64,000 bases of DNA, from contig JACVVK020000326.1 in assembly GCA_018292915.2 (NCBI GenBank), positions 672,501-736,500 of the forward strand, in the 5' to 3' direction. Under the pieces are notes generated by a model. That model did no database searches, was not told the origin of the DNA, and saw only the letters and a list, made by a program, of their open reading frames with translations. This document shows positions 1-13,629 of this stretch, one piece after another. Each line of letters opens with the position of its first letter. Position 1 is the first letter of the stretch. The position numbers and the translations under genes were made by a program. The stretch comes from Batillaria attramentaria (lineage: Eukaryota > Mollusca > Gastropoda > Batillariidae).

Positions 1-133
1 TGCCTGGCTTCCTCTCCACGACCTGCACTAGTGACTGGACACAAAGTCGCAATGCATACATGCCAGACAAATGTGCTTCCATAGTATGTTTTTAAATCGG
101 TCACCTGTAGACTAAATTTCCTTTTATAAAGAC

Positions 134-136
134 TCA

Positions 137-170
<34 letters not shown>

Positions 171-301
171 GATTGATTGATTGATTGATTGATGGTGGTG
201 GTGGTGGTGGTGGTGATGGTGGTGGTGGAGGTTTTTGTGTTTGTATGTTTGTTTGTTTGTTTGATTGTTTTTTGCGTGCGTGCGTGCGTGCGTGCGTGCG
301 A

Positions 302-332
<31 letters not shown>

Positions 333-342
333 TTGCGTGCAA
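134..342 (+). repeat. Compound microsatellite (TTGA)n (GGT)n (TTTG)n (GTGC)n
   Basis: Four adjoining simple repeats downstream of the last visible nAChR exon. The long open frames across them are translation artefacts. Confidence 0.95.
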
Positions 343-449
343 CAAAATCGTGTCGTGAAGGCTTATGTGATCCAGCAACTTTACGTTACCCACTGAAAGA
401 CAGTGTTTACATCGAATGATGCACTTTCCATATATAGAAGTGAACTCAC

Positions 450-635
450 AGCGAGGTCCTCATCACCCTGGCGAAGATGGTTGGCGATGAACCGGACTCC
501 CTTCAAGGCGTCAACAACCTCGGGCGGGAACTTGGTCCCTCCGACGTCCATGGCTGTGCTGGATGACGCTCTAGATCCTGACGCAGACTCCCCGGACTCG
601 TGACGCTGACGCAGGTTCTCGTACGTCAGCGGGAC
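450..635 (-). CDS. nAChR exon 6: distal M3-M4 loop and amphipathic MA helix
   Basis: Acceptor cctgaaag|GTCCCG and donor CTCGCT|gtgagt, 186 bp, phase 0 on both sides, fully open. It encodes [16 protein letters not shown], a Ser/Ala-rich stretch, then [20 protein letters not shown] and GDEDLA, the conserved MA helix that precedes M4. The following M4 exon is not found in 1-449 and must lie beyond the window. Confidence 0.9.
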
Positions 636-3600
636 CTTTCAGGGAACGGTTCAAAGGGTTTAAATGTTAAATGATAACAAATAATGATACATGGTAATTG
701 TAGGGCGCATTTCTTTAGAATAAAACTCAGTAATGACAGCTACTTGTTCGAACAGATGAATAATAATAATAATAATAAATAACAATAATAAATGGTATTT
801 GTAGGGCGCATTTCTTTGGCAAAAACTCAATGCGCCAATCACTCACCGACACTCACACATATTTTACAAACGGTGGACACGCATGCACTGGTGAAAATGA
901 CTAGCTCCTGACACAGGAAATTACTGGAAGGCTTTACAAAAGAGGAACGTTTTAAAATTGCCCTTAAAAATAGACAGTGTGGGTGCATTTCTCAGATTCG
1001 CTGGCAGAGAATTCCAAAAGGTTGGTGCCACAAAACTGAAAGAGCGCTCGTGAAAGGATTTCAGGCTGCGCTTGGGAATTTTGAGAAGCATCTCGGACGA
1101 CGAACAGAGGATTCGCAACGGTTGATAGGTGACGAGTGAAGCCGAAAGGTATGGTGGAAGGGTGCCATCAAAATGACGATAAGCAAGAACAGAAATTTAT
1201 TCTGAAGGCGGAAATGGACTGGATGCGGTCTAGTTACAGCCCTTGAACCACCAACGCGGGGAACCTGGATAATCCAGCGGTAGCCTGTTGGACTTTCCAG
1301 CTTAGGTCGTGGGTTCGAACCCCGGCTGAGGCCAAATATTTGTGCTGGCCTTTTCCTCATTTCCCCCGTCTTTGATATCACTCATATGTGGCGGAAAAGG
1401 ACGTTAAACCCCTAACACACCCACCCCGCCCTTAAATACTGATATATGTGTGTAAGTCAATACTGAGATGCCAAAAACTAAAATGAATGGCTTTGCAGCT
1501 CTGTCAAACATACTAAAAGGGATTTTAAAAACATTATTTTCCCTAGATAAAGGGTGATATTCATGATATTTCTCAACGAAAGAAATGAGCAGTTTTCGTG
1601 TGTAAACATGTATGCAGCGGCTTTTTCTAAATCATGTTTTTTTGGTATACACAAACACGTTCTATACAAAGGACATAGGCCATGAATGTACTAAAAACGA
1701 TGAATATACACGAACAAACATGGCATTCAAATAGAGCCATGTCACAGACATAGACAACAGGGCTGGTCCAAACGCTGTACGCCATGCAACACAAAGCATC
1801 AAGTCATCAGTCAAGCGGCTTTTTTTTTTTTTTTTTAATTATTAGATCGTTCAATTTTGAGAAGTCGCTGTACCCATTATGCAAATCCTTTCTTTTAGGG
1901 TGGAGTCTGAAACAGATTCTATTTACTTCACACAAATCACTACAGTACTGACCTCATCAGAAGGTACATCCTGTGCTTCTATCGAGTTCACAGCCCTGGG
2001 AGGCAAGGCTGCTGCTGCCGCTACTCCTAGAGGCGGCATCTTCCTCTTCATCTCGTCCAGGTCAGGCCTCTTCATCATCAAGGCCCGGGGCAGAATCTCC
2101 GTAAAGATTTTCTTCACCCACGGGGACATTCTGTCCGTGGACGGGTTCTTGAAGTTGATGTGCAACGTGTACACAGTTAGTATAATAGAAGCAGTCACCA
2201 CTATCATAATGAACAGCAGGTACTTCCCGATGAGCGGGATGACCAGGGACGTGGGAGGGTTCATGTCGGACAACAGGAGGAAGAACACGGTGAGAGCCAG
2301 CAGGATGGAGATGGCCAACGTGACCTTTTTTCGCCGCTGTCGGAGGGCAGGTAGAAGACGAGGACGGTAAGGCAAGAGATGGAGATGCAAGGCATGATCA
2401 GGTTCAGCGTGTTAGAAGAGCGTGCGGCGACGTAAGGTCACGTTGAAGGTGATGTCCGGGTAAGGCTGGGGGCAACATGGGTAGAACTTCACCTGCCAAA
2501 GAGTCACGATGAAAGGCTTGTTTGATATACAAACACTAAAGCAAATCGAATTAACAACAGGATATAAGACATTTATTACTTAATCCCGTGCAGTGTTCCC
2601 ATTAATTACGTATTTGTACGCCAAAAAAAAACCTCTTAAATTGACACACACATTTTAAGGCAGCGCGTCACAGGGGACGCACGTTTTTGGTATCGCCGTG
2701 AGAAACAGTATTTTTTCGACTCTCTCCCGGACACCCGACGACCAAACGCGATCTGTAACTAGCATCGGACACTTGCAGCATCGCATTTCCGCTGAGCCAT
2801 TGTGCGTAACAGACAGAATCTGATGTATGGACACTCCAATTTACAAAAGGGCCCAGAAATATATGAAGAGCGGGTCCCAAGGACCCTTGTATTTTCGATT
2901 CACAGGGAACACTCTGACACGATTATACACAGCAGATAGGAGTACTATAGTCCTATAGTAAAGATTCACCAAAGCAGTCATTCAGGTCTTTGAATAAATC
3001 TCATGAAGTGTTTAACTTCAAATATCTAATATACTATTGAGAATTTTTAGGAGTTCACCTTATGCCAAAATCATGTAATTATTAATGAAAAACTAACAAG
3101 TAAACTATGCCTTAATTATGACTACACATAAACTCCACAAACGATGTGGGTCCTCCAGGACCCATACTTTTCAAAGAGCGATTTCAGTGTAGATGCTTTG
3201 GTTCAGTTCTTATCACTGCTTTGAAACTAATTCTTTACCTTCGTCTGGCTGTGACATGATGACGTCCCACTCCACGTTGTAGTAGTAGTCCTTTAGGTCT
3301 ATCCCTCGTGGAATAACCAGGGTGGTACTCTCATCAACGGCACCGTCACCCATAGGAACTCCCTCACACACGTGCTGCAGGTCCACCTCGGTACCGTCAT
3401 ACGACCACGTGCTAAACTTCAGAAAGCACTCCTGGATGTCAAAGGGGAAGTACTCCACATTGATGGGGCAATAACTCTTGAAGATGGCCGGCGGTTCCCA
3501 GACGATCTTGCCATCGTGGTAAACTGACGCTTTGGTTTTCAACGTGACGACAAAATCGCCGTCGGCACTGGGAACATAATATAAAACACTGATAAACAGT

Positions 3601-3768
3601 GAAGACCATCTGAAGGACAGAACCAACACATGGAATAATTAAAAGATCCGAATAAAGCAGTGTGTTGTTGTTGTTGCTGGCGGTGGTGGTGGTGGTGGTG
3701 GTGGTGGTGGTGTGGTACGGTTCTCTCCTCTTCTGTTATTTTTGGTTGCTTCGTTGCCTTTGTTCGAA

Positions 3769-3856
<88 letters not shown>

Positions 3857-5062
3857 CTTATTTGTTCGTTTTTGTTTGTTCAAGATCTCTTGAAGTGAAA
3901 ACTGGTTGCTCGGGACAACTCAAGCTCAACTAAGTTTGATGCAAATACAAACAAAGAAAGAATCTTTTTAGCGATACCGATCATCTTTATTCGTGAACGT
4001 TGCGTCGAGAAAAGAGGGCTGGGTGGGTGGGTGTTTAGGATTATAACGTCCTTTGCCACCATGTAAGGTTAATATCAAAGACGAGGCAACGAGAAAAAGG
4101 CCACATGCAAACCCGACTCACTTGTTATAGAGAACCAGATCTGGTTTCCACAGGTCATCAGAAGGGATGTTGATTTTAGCCAAACCATCGTAGTCATTCG
4201 GGTCCCACTGCAGTCTGGAGTCAAACCATTCCTGTATACAGAGAATGCACTTGGCTTATCTAACTAGTGTGTGGAGCTGCAACAACTAGACATATGGACA
4301 CATGACTGAAAAGTGCAGAAAATAAGCTTTCTTTTGAGATTTTTTTTTATCTGTAGCATGGTGTAGACCTGAGATATGTTTCTTGAAAGCTTGCTCATGT
4401 TAAGAAAGTAGCTGGTAACGTGAGACGATGGAATCCGGCTGCCAAAATGGCGTGGTTGTATATGATCGTTTTCAACATGTTTATCAGCGACGTTCAGGAA
4501 TCTGTAAACCTTTACAGAAGTTGCACTCGTTGCTTAAAGGCCCCAAAATGAAACTATCTCAAAGTTGCAAAATTTGACACCATCAACATTTTGTTACTTG
4601 TTGTTGTTGCTGTTGTCGTTGTGATGTTTTCTCAAAAGTGGCTGAGCGACTTTGTTCCTCTACTGTGGGAGCCCATTATTATTATATATCATCATCATCA
4701 TCATCAGTAGTAGTAGCAGTAGTAGTATCACTTATTATTACTTTGTAATACTATCATCATCAGTAGTAGTAGTAGTAGTAGTAGTAGCAGCAGTAGTAGT
4801 ACCATTATTATTGCTTTGTAATACTATTATCATCAGTAGTAGTAGTAGTAGTAGTAGTAGCAGTAGCAGTAGTAGTAGTAGTAGTAGTAGTGTTCTATTG
4901 TGTTATTGTGTTATTGTGCTTACCTGTCCGTAACCACACGCTGATAGTGAGAATCTGGTTCTTTTCGTCCTGAAATGGAAAGGAAATCAAACAAAGTTGA
5001 TGACAGTATTATGGTCAGTAATCTATGTGTGTGGAATGTGTGTACGGGTAGGAACTTAAACA

Positions 5063-5098
<36 letters not shown>

Positions 5099-5103
5099 GC
5101 ACG

Positions 5104-5156
<53 letters not shown>

Positions 5157-5184
5157 CACAACACAACACAACACAACACAACAC

Positions 5185-5215
<31 letters not shown>

Positions 5216-5281
5216 CACAACACAACACAACACAACACACACAACACAACACAACACACACAACACAACACAACACAACAC

Positions 5282-5332
<51 letters not shown>

Positions 5333-7240
5333 GATCGGCGAATATATTCCTGTCCAGATCTTTTAGATTCCAATGATTGACTGTTCCGTATTTCATGCAC
5401 GTTTTGGCTTCAAGTGGCGGATTACAAAAAGCAGATTATTTATATCGACCCAGCTTTGCTTGGATGACCGCTGATTGCGCTGCCCAAACCGCCGTATTGC
5501 AAAACTTGAGTTCAGTCTAAACAGCTAGAGTCAGTATAACCTGCTTTCAGTTCAAATATTTCTGATGAAAACATCTTAACTGTAGCAGATAAAAATTCAG
5601 GTTGCTTTCTGGCGGAGGAGGGTGGGAGGAGGCAGGGGGAAGAGTTGTGGGGGCGTCTCAAGTGCTATGACCACAGAAGTGAGGAAGTAGAGACTTGTGT
5701 CTTCTATTTTTACGCCATTATTTCATTTCTCCTGCATGCGTACTAAATACATGTACTTGTTTTCATTCCATAGCCCGGCCATCTCGCATGGAATGGGATG
5801 TTAAACGTGCACATTTGCCATTCATGCGAAGACCTGGCCCCGTAAACGTGTCTGCATGCAAATTGTGACGCGAATTTCGTGAGGGAAAATCCTCAACCAA
5901 ACCTCAGGCCGTCAGCTTGACAACACAACGTCTGCACGACTGACCTTCTTCGCGAAGTATTGTAGCTGACAATGTTATTCTCTTCCCACCGTTAATCCCG
6001 CTGTTTTTGTCAGCGGCAAGGGGGAGATGATGGGCTCCTTGCCATCGAGATTATCTCACCCTGACAGACAAACGACGTCTGCTACCCGAAAGTTTGCAAG
6101 CTTCCCCGGGCCGAGGCACGCCTGTATTTTACAAAACCTGCAAGAGCCATGTGGCGACCCCTCCCCTGTTTCGTCAGCTAAACTGTGTAAGAACTCCAAG
6201 GAGAGTTTCCCCTACCTGTCCCTAGTCATGATTTAAAATGGCGTAAGTACAAACTCTCACAGCACGCGGCTTCTACATGTCTTCCCATGCGCACAACACC
6301 CACTAATTGCTCCACGTGAACACTGAGTGGAATTAGCGGCTATTTCGGACAGGTAACAAGTTCCGGCGTTTTGAGCGACAGGGCGGCGAGGAAGAGAGTA
6401 CATTGAAGGCGCTTCTCTCTTCGCTACCTGTAGCCTGGCTTATCAGATCGGGATCAGACTGGAGCGCAAGCCGCGGGGAGGGAAGTGGCAGGGGTGAGAA
6501 CTCAAGGAAAGGGAGTCAACTCTTTCCGACAAACCTCAGCGTTAGCATGTCAAGTTTGATGCATGTATACATGTACGTATACATTATTGGAATGGTATTT
6601 TGTTGTTGATGAGAACACAGGAAACCCTGGAAGAATACCGATGAAGCTATGGTTGATACATGTATATTATTCCAATATTATTCATTGTTTATGAGAACAC
6701 ATGAAAACATGCCGTTGAAGCTATGGTTGATACACGTATGTATGCAAATTATTGCAATACTATTTATTGTTGATGCCTGAGAACACATGAAAACGCGGAA
6801 GGAAAATGCCGATGAAGCTATGGTTGATACACGTATGTTTGTAAATTATTGTAATACTATTTATTGTTGATGACTGAGAACATATGAAAACGCGGAAGGA
6901 AAATGCCGATTAAACTATGGTTGATACATGTATGTATGTAAATTATTGCAATACTATTTATTGTTTATGAGAACACGGGAAACGATGGAATATGGACTAG
7001 CGTGCTCTCTCTATGTCGGTGAACCATTTCAGTAGACAATACAAGGGGTGGGTGGGTGTTTGGGGGTTTAACGTCCTTTTCCACCACATACTAGACAATA
7101 CAAGGCGGGCAACAACAAAAGTACTTATAACTAGCAATCCTGCAAATTGAGCCAATTTATGGGTCTATTTGAAGACCTACCTCTTTAGGCAAGCTTTCGA
7201 GCTGTAGACCGACCACTGTTTCATCGGCACTCAGAGAGAG

Positions 7241-7290
<50 letters not shown>

Positions 7291-7820
7291 CGCGAAAAGA
7301 GTGTTTCGTAGAAAACAGATAGGCGCTATATAAACTGTATTCATTATTTTTTTTCCATTACAGATCAACGAACTGGAAGCGAGGGTTAAAGTTCGGACAG
7401 TTTCCGGGTATTAAGGGGTGTTTGGGTGTTTGGGGGTTTAACGTCCTTTTCCCACCACATAGGGTGATATCAAAGACGGGGCAACGATGAAAAAGCCAGC
7501 ACAAATATTTGGCCCCAGCGGGGATCGAACTCACGACCCGAGCATTAGAAGTCCAACACTCTACCATTCGACCACCCCGGCTCCCCTTTCCGGGTATTAA
7601 GGATGCGTATTTCTGAATAATGCGTCACAAAATTTAATGATTTTTTTTTTTTCGTGAAAATCTGTATGTTTATTCAGCCATAAAACCTGTAGTTATGGTT
7701 CTAATGCTCGCGTCGTGAGTTCGTATCCCGGTTGGGGCCAAATATTTGTGCTGACTTTTTCGTCGTTGCCGGCTCCGTCTTTGATATCACCCGTATGTGG
7801 TGGTGGAAAAGGACGTTAAC

Positions 7821-7853
<33 letters not shown>

Positions 7854-8015
7854 ACACCCACCCTGTAGTTATTGTCTAGTCAAGTCAAGTCAAAATACGT
7901 TATTAATTTTATCCCCGCAGGGCAATTCATGCGGGCGAGCATAAGACACATAAAAAAGTTATATAAAATACAAATAGCAGAATATAATAGTAAAATATAA
8001 ATATACTAAATTCAT

Positions 8016-8081
<66 letters not shown>

Positions 8082-8090
8082 TCTCTCTCA

Positions 8091-8134
<44 letters not shown>

Positions 8135-11100
8135 ACACCCCTCCCCCTCCCCCATCCCCATCCCTTCCTCCACCCCCCATTCCCCCTGCTATCTACCTGT
8201 TCCCCGTTACCTGTGTCTACCTGTACACAGCACCTGTCGCGTCACGTTCAGGCACCTAGGTGTGTTGGCCAAAATAATTGATTAATGAGCTGCCTCTGGC
8301 CTTCGCGTCTGGCCAGTGTTTTGCTGCCAGACACGCGCGCCTTTGCCTTTCACACACTGGTTTCCAACATTCCAAACTAGACCAAATTTTACACAGGTGA
8401 AGAACTTCACCTCGGGTTTCTTCCAAGCACTTGTTCGGGCCGGGCCACAGTCTTGCATGCTGCGTGGATTCATATCATATTTGCGTCGAACTTCGGTCAC
8501 AGACCACTTCATTTCCAAAACTTTCGATTAATTTAAACCAAGGTGCACATGTGTTCTATATTTATTTTTCTAGCGCCATTTCCTTCGTACTCAGGACAAA
8601 TTAAATATACTAATCTAATCTAATGCTACCATTTTTTTTTCCCTCACAGATAGTTCTGGGCTGTTTTCATGGAATCTCTCATCACACTAGTTAGACACCG
8701 CAGTGGACAATGATACAGCCCGTCTGCTATGCTGGTCAGTACTGAGCCAACAGAAGCGTACTCGCTGACGCGGCGACCACACCGTCTGAGCACTCGAGTA
8801 GTGTAACAACAGTCGTAGAATTTGAATGTTGGAACGCTCGCGCAAATTGTAAACAACATTGTGTCGCTTTAAGAGCTGTACTACTCGTTCATTTTCTTAC
8901 GCCGCCCCCTCCGCCTGGGGGGAGCCGGGGTGGTCGAATGGAAGAGCGTTGGACCTGTAATGCTCGGGTCGTGAGTTCGTATCCCGGCTGGGGCCAAATA
9001 TTTGTGCTGGCTTTTTCATCGTTGCCCCGTCTTTGATATCACCCTATGTGGTGGATAAGGACGTTAAACCCCCAAACCCCCCACCCCTCCGTCTGGAACG
9101 CTTTACCTGTCACCATTAGGGATCTTCCCACGCTGACTCAATTCAAAGCCCATTTAGAGACCTACCTCTTTAGGCAAGCTTTCGAGCTGTAGTCCGGTCA
9201 CTGTTCAGTGTGTGTGTGTGTGTGTGCGCGCGCGCGCGCGTGCGTGTGAGCGTCAAGAGTGTTTCGTAGAAAACAGATAGGCGCGATATAAACTGTATTC
9301 ATTATTATTATTATTATTTTAGTCATCAAGATAGAGTATTTCGAGCGTACAGGCGCACTCACGAGCGAAACTGTTCTAAAACATAAGTTGGCTTAGCAAA
9401 GATGCAGTTAGCCTGTTTAATGTCCTGTACTGTTTTCCGTCAGTCAGGACGTACAATTATTTCCTGTAATATTCCGCACGAATATGAGGCCCTGCTGTTG
9501 TTGTTTCGTTGTTGTCGTTGTTGTTGTTCTTGATGTTGTTGCATTGTTCTTTATGGTATGTGGTTTTATAGTTAGAGTGTTAGCACTGTTGGTGATGTCG
9601 TTGTTGCATTGTTCTTTAATATGCTGTGTGGTTTTATAGTTGGAGTGTTAGCACTGTTGGTGATGTCGTTGTGTTTGTGGATAGTGGCTGTGGTCTTAGG
9701 TCAATTGTGCAAACGGGCGTAGTCATTTTCAATCGTTGTTATTGTTGTCGTCGTCTTTGTTGATGATCTTGGTGTTGCTTGTGTTCTTCCTTATATCGTT
9801 GTTATCCAAAAGTTGTTTTTGTTTTTGATGTTTATGTTTGTTTTCATTTTGTTGTTGTTGTTGTTGTTTATAAATTAAGTGTAGCTGTAATTTCTTTCTT
9901 TGGTAGAACAGGGACTAGATTTTTTTAAATTATCTCGACGATAAATAGCACGATATTTAAACAGACAAATACGTCTAGGGCGCTACATAAAAGTCAAACA
10001 TTGCCCGAGAAACACCAAGCCCCAAGAACTTGAAAGGTTTAACACGAACCAGTCCCTTGAAGTCGAGCCGCTGTACGCTTCTTTCGACATTTTGCTTGAC
10101 AGAATTAGCACATCTCACGAAATGCCAAAAGCCACTGGGGCCGTTCAGAACAACCTTCTTAAGTACAGGTAAAACTCTACAATAATGGGGGAAAAAACTA
10201 TAAAAAATGAGAAAGACGATGCAGCTTCAGAAGAGATTTTTTCTCATCGGAAAGTTTATGCCCCGAGGTATGTTCTAGTTTATTCCACTCTTTGAAAACT
10301 TTGAAAGTGATAAAAAGAGTAGGATGTAAAAGAGGAAAGCGTGAGGGGCAATTTTAGTTTTTAAACACCGCCCAACATGAAAAGATTACCGTCAGATGTC
10401 ATCGTTAGGAGGAGAACTTGAAGTAAGCTGACATTTCCTGCATGCGTTAAGGAAAAGCCCCCCCCCCTCCACCCCCCCCCCCCCCCCCCCCCAAAAAAAA
10501 GTTTTAAGAAGGCTGAAAGCTGTCAAAAATATCTTGCACTTGATTGGATAGGGAATATAATATCGGTTCCGTGTTGTTATTATCGTCGTTCTGTTCTGTT
10601 CTGTTCTGGGGTTGTTGTTTTTTTCTGTTTCAATTGTTCTGTTCTGTTCTGTTCTATTCTATTTTGTTCTGTTCTGTTTTATTCTGTTCTGTTTCAATTG
10701 TTCTGTTCAGTTCTGTTCTGTTTTGTCTTATTTTGATCTGTTCTGATCTGTTCTGTTTTATTCTGTTCTGTTCTGTTTCAATTGCTCTGTTCTGTTCTAT
10801 TTTGTTCTGTTCTGTTTTATTCTGTTCTGTAATGTTCTGTTCTGTTCTGTTGTTTTGTTTTGTCACTGTTGTTGCCGGTTGGGTTTGGTTTTGCCTGTTT
10901 GTTCGTGTGTTTTCCGTCTGTCAAGTGAGGGGGAGCCGAATGGTACAGCGTTGGACTTTCAAGGCTCCGGACGCGAGTTCGAATCCCGACTGGGGCCATC
11001 TATTTTGTGCTGGCCTTTCTCTCGTTGGCCCGTCCTTGATATCACCCATACGCGATGGAAAAGGACGTCGAACCGGCTCCAAAACACCCACCCACCCACC

Positions 11101-12814
11101 CTGTCAAGCGAGGCTGTTTTAAGACAGTCTGAAGCTGACTTCACTCAATCAGGACAATCTATCCATAAAACCTTCACGCGTTTCCTGCCCAGGAAATATC
11201 GTAACCTCTGAATATGAACAAGTCTCACAAACAACAGCACCTGCCACCTCAGTCATAGCAAAAGAGAAAAACGGCGAGGTCAGGGTAACACATGGATGGT
11301 TTGATGAGGAGAGGCAAGCACTGGCTCCTTACAGGCCATAATACTGGTATACCCCGCCAGTCTGCATTCCTCACAGACAGTTTACAACACTTCCTGGCGT
11401 GAATCCTTGGCGTTTTTACAAACCGCCATACGCGTTTATCGTCAGATTCATCTGCCACGACTCCATGACAACCTCTTAAAGACGATCAGCCAAATCTAAC
11501 ACCTTAATGCTGAACCAACGACTTTAAACATGGTATGTTAGCAACTGATAGGGTCTGAAGAGAATTATGAAGGATTCGTTTACCTCTGGTTTTGATTAGC
11601 TCCAGTCCTGTACGGCTCAGGTCAGATTATCTGCCACAACTACTGCATGAGCCGAAACCTCTACAAGACAAAAAGCTAAATCTAACGTCTTAATGTTGAA
11701 CCAACGACTTTAAACATGGTATGTTAGCGATAGGGTCTGAGGAGAATTATGAATGCAGGGGCGCCGGAACCGGGGGAGGGGGGGGGGCAGGGGGAGGGAG
11801 CTGCCCCCCTGTACCCAAGTAGAGGGGGGGGGGCAAGAGTATCTTTTTGCCCCCCCCCCCCCTGGAAAATCAGGTGACTATGGCAAGAGGGGGGGCAAAG
11901 CCATGGTCTTGCCCCCCCTCCCTTCTCCCCCCCCTCCCCCTACCCCTCTTCCTGCTCTCTCCCTCATGCCACCCAACAGAGAACTCAGTTTAGCCGTTGC
12001 ATGAAATATCAAAATGACGGCAGAAAGTCGTCTGAAACCCCCCCCCCCCCCCCCCCCCCTTTTCACTTTCTCCGCGCAACGTCCTTCCTTTCACTGGCTC
12101 ACTGGTTCGGAAAGGTTTTTGTCTGTGCAGCATCTGAACGCCGCCGCCCCCCCCCCCCCCCCCCCCCCGCTTTTCACTTTCTCCGGACAACGTCCTTCCT
12201 TTCAGTGGCTCTGGCGGTTCCCCCCTCTGAGATTCTGCCCCCCCCTCCCCCCCCCCCAACATCTTCCGGCGCTCCTGGAATGATTACCTCTGGTTTTGAT
12301 TAGCTCCTGTACTCAGGCTGCAAGATCTCAGTATCGTCACAGAGAGGTTCGGTGACAGTTTCACTGTATGCAGGTGAACCACTGATTAACCAATCAGCTG
12401 TTGACATTTCTCTGAATTTACAATACATATATAATTATGCCCTGGCGTCAAGCTTGCCCTACATCAGATACACAATTATGTACAATGCGAGTTTCAGAGG
12501 TTGCCGGTACGGCTGCACAACACAGACAGCACGTGGTATTTCCGCCTCCATCACTTACTTCATCAAAGACGGATTTTTTTTTTTTTTTTTCATGACCCGG
12601 CCTCTGCTTTGTTCAGACACGTACGGTCAACATCAAACGATATTTTCTGGTTTACCATAGGAACATGTGCAGCATTCAGGTGCGTCATATTTCCGGAACG
12701 GAGGACATAAAACTACTATAAAGACAATTTCTAGCTCTGTCAGACACATACTGCGCAAGATTTGTTTGATGTTCAATAATTATAAACAATATGCAAATGG
12801 CGTGAGCGCGCGCG

Positions 12815-12880
<66 letters not shown>

Positions 12881-13572
12881 TCTTTTACTGTCTTTCCTTC
12901 AGCTAACAGTGATTACCAAAGGCAAAGAACACGAAGAGAGAGAGAGAAAGACAGAGAAAGAGGGGTGGGGTGAGGAGGGGGGTGAGGGGAGGGGGGTAGG
13001 GACACACAGTGTTATCAACACACAGAGAGAGGGGGGGGGGTTGGAGGGGGTGGGGGTGGGTAGGGACACACAGTGTTATCAACAGAGAGAGAGAGAGAGC
13101 ACCAACAATACCAGTGTGTAATTAAAAAGAATTGTAAGCAACACGCATGGTCACGGTCACGGTAATGTCCCACCTGACTGACTTCCTGGAGTGTCTGCCG
13201 GCCGTGCACAGTACTATACTAGGCCTTAAGAACTAGGAGATTATCTGTAAACACTACACAACACTGGCCAGGACAGCTGTTACTACAGACCGCTGGAGTT
13301 AGAGTCTACATTCAAAGTAAGCCTATTGATCGCTGCGTCCGTCTTAACGTCTTATAATGCACACAATCCGGTTTACCTTAAGCTTAGCCACACACCTCTG
13401 TCAGGCTGTTGTGGTGAAGACTTGTGTGTTTGCTCGAAATTTACGGAGAAAAAAAATAGAGATAGACAAACAAACAGACAGGCAGAATGAGGGCCGGACA
13501 GAGACAGATTTTGAGTGAGCTCACTTATCACAAAGGTGGCTCTTCAAAACAAAATTAAACACACACACACAC

Positions 13573-13629
<57 letters not shown>

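Larger units (their letters stand above)
8622..9405 (+). repeat. Dispersed repeat family A, copy interrupted by retroelements
   Basis: Left part 8622-8890 (GAGCCAACAGAAGCGTACTC, GTAACAACAGTCGTAGAAT) and right part 9320-9405 (TCATCAAGATAGAGTATT, AGGCGCACTCACGAGCGAAA). At 23390-23760 the same parts are contiguous. Class unknown. Confidence 0.75.

Noticed and set aside
3660..3933. Open frames of Cys-Val or His-Thr repeats (also at 5015-5400, 12667, 15415, 23103, 24309, 49034, 55093, 60571)
   Set aside because: They are translations of (CA)n/(GT)n microsatellites with no start context or conservation.
10544..11122. 192-codon open frame
   Set aside because: It is the (TTCTG)n array plus a SINE read in one frame.
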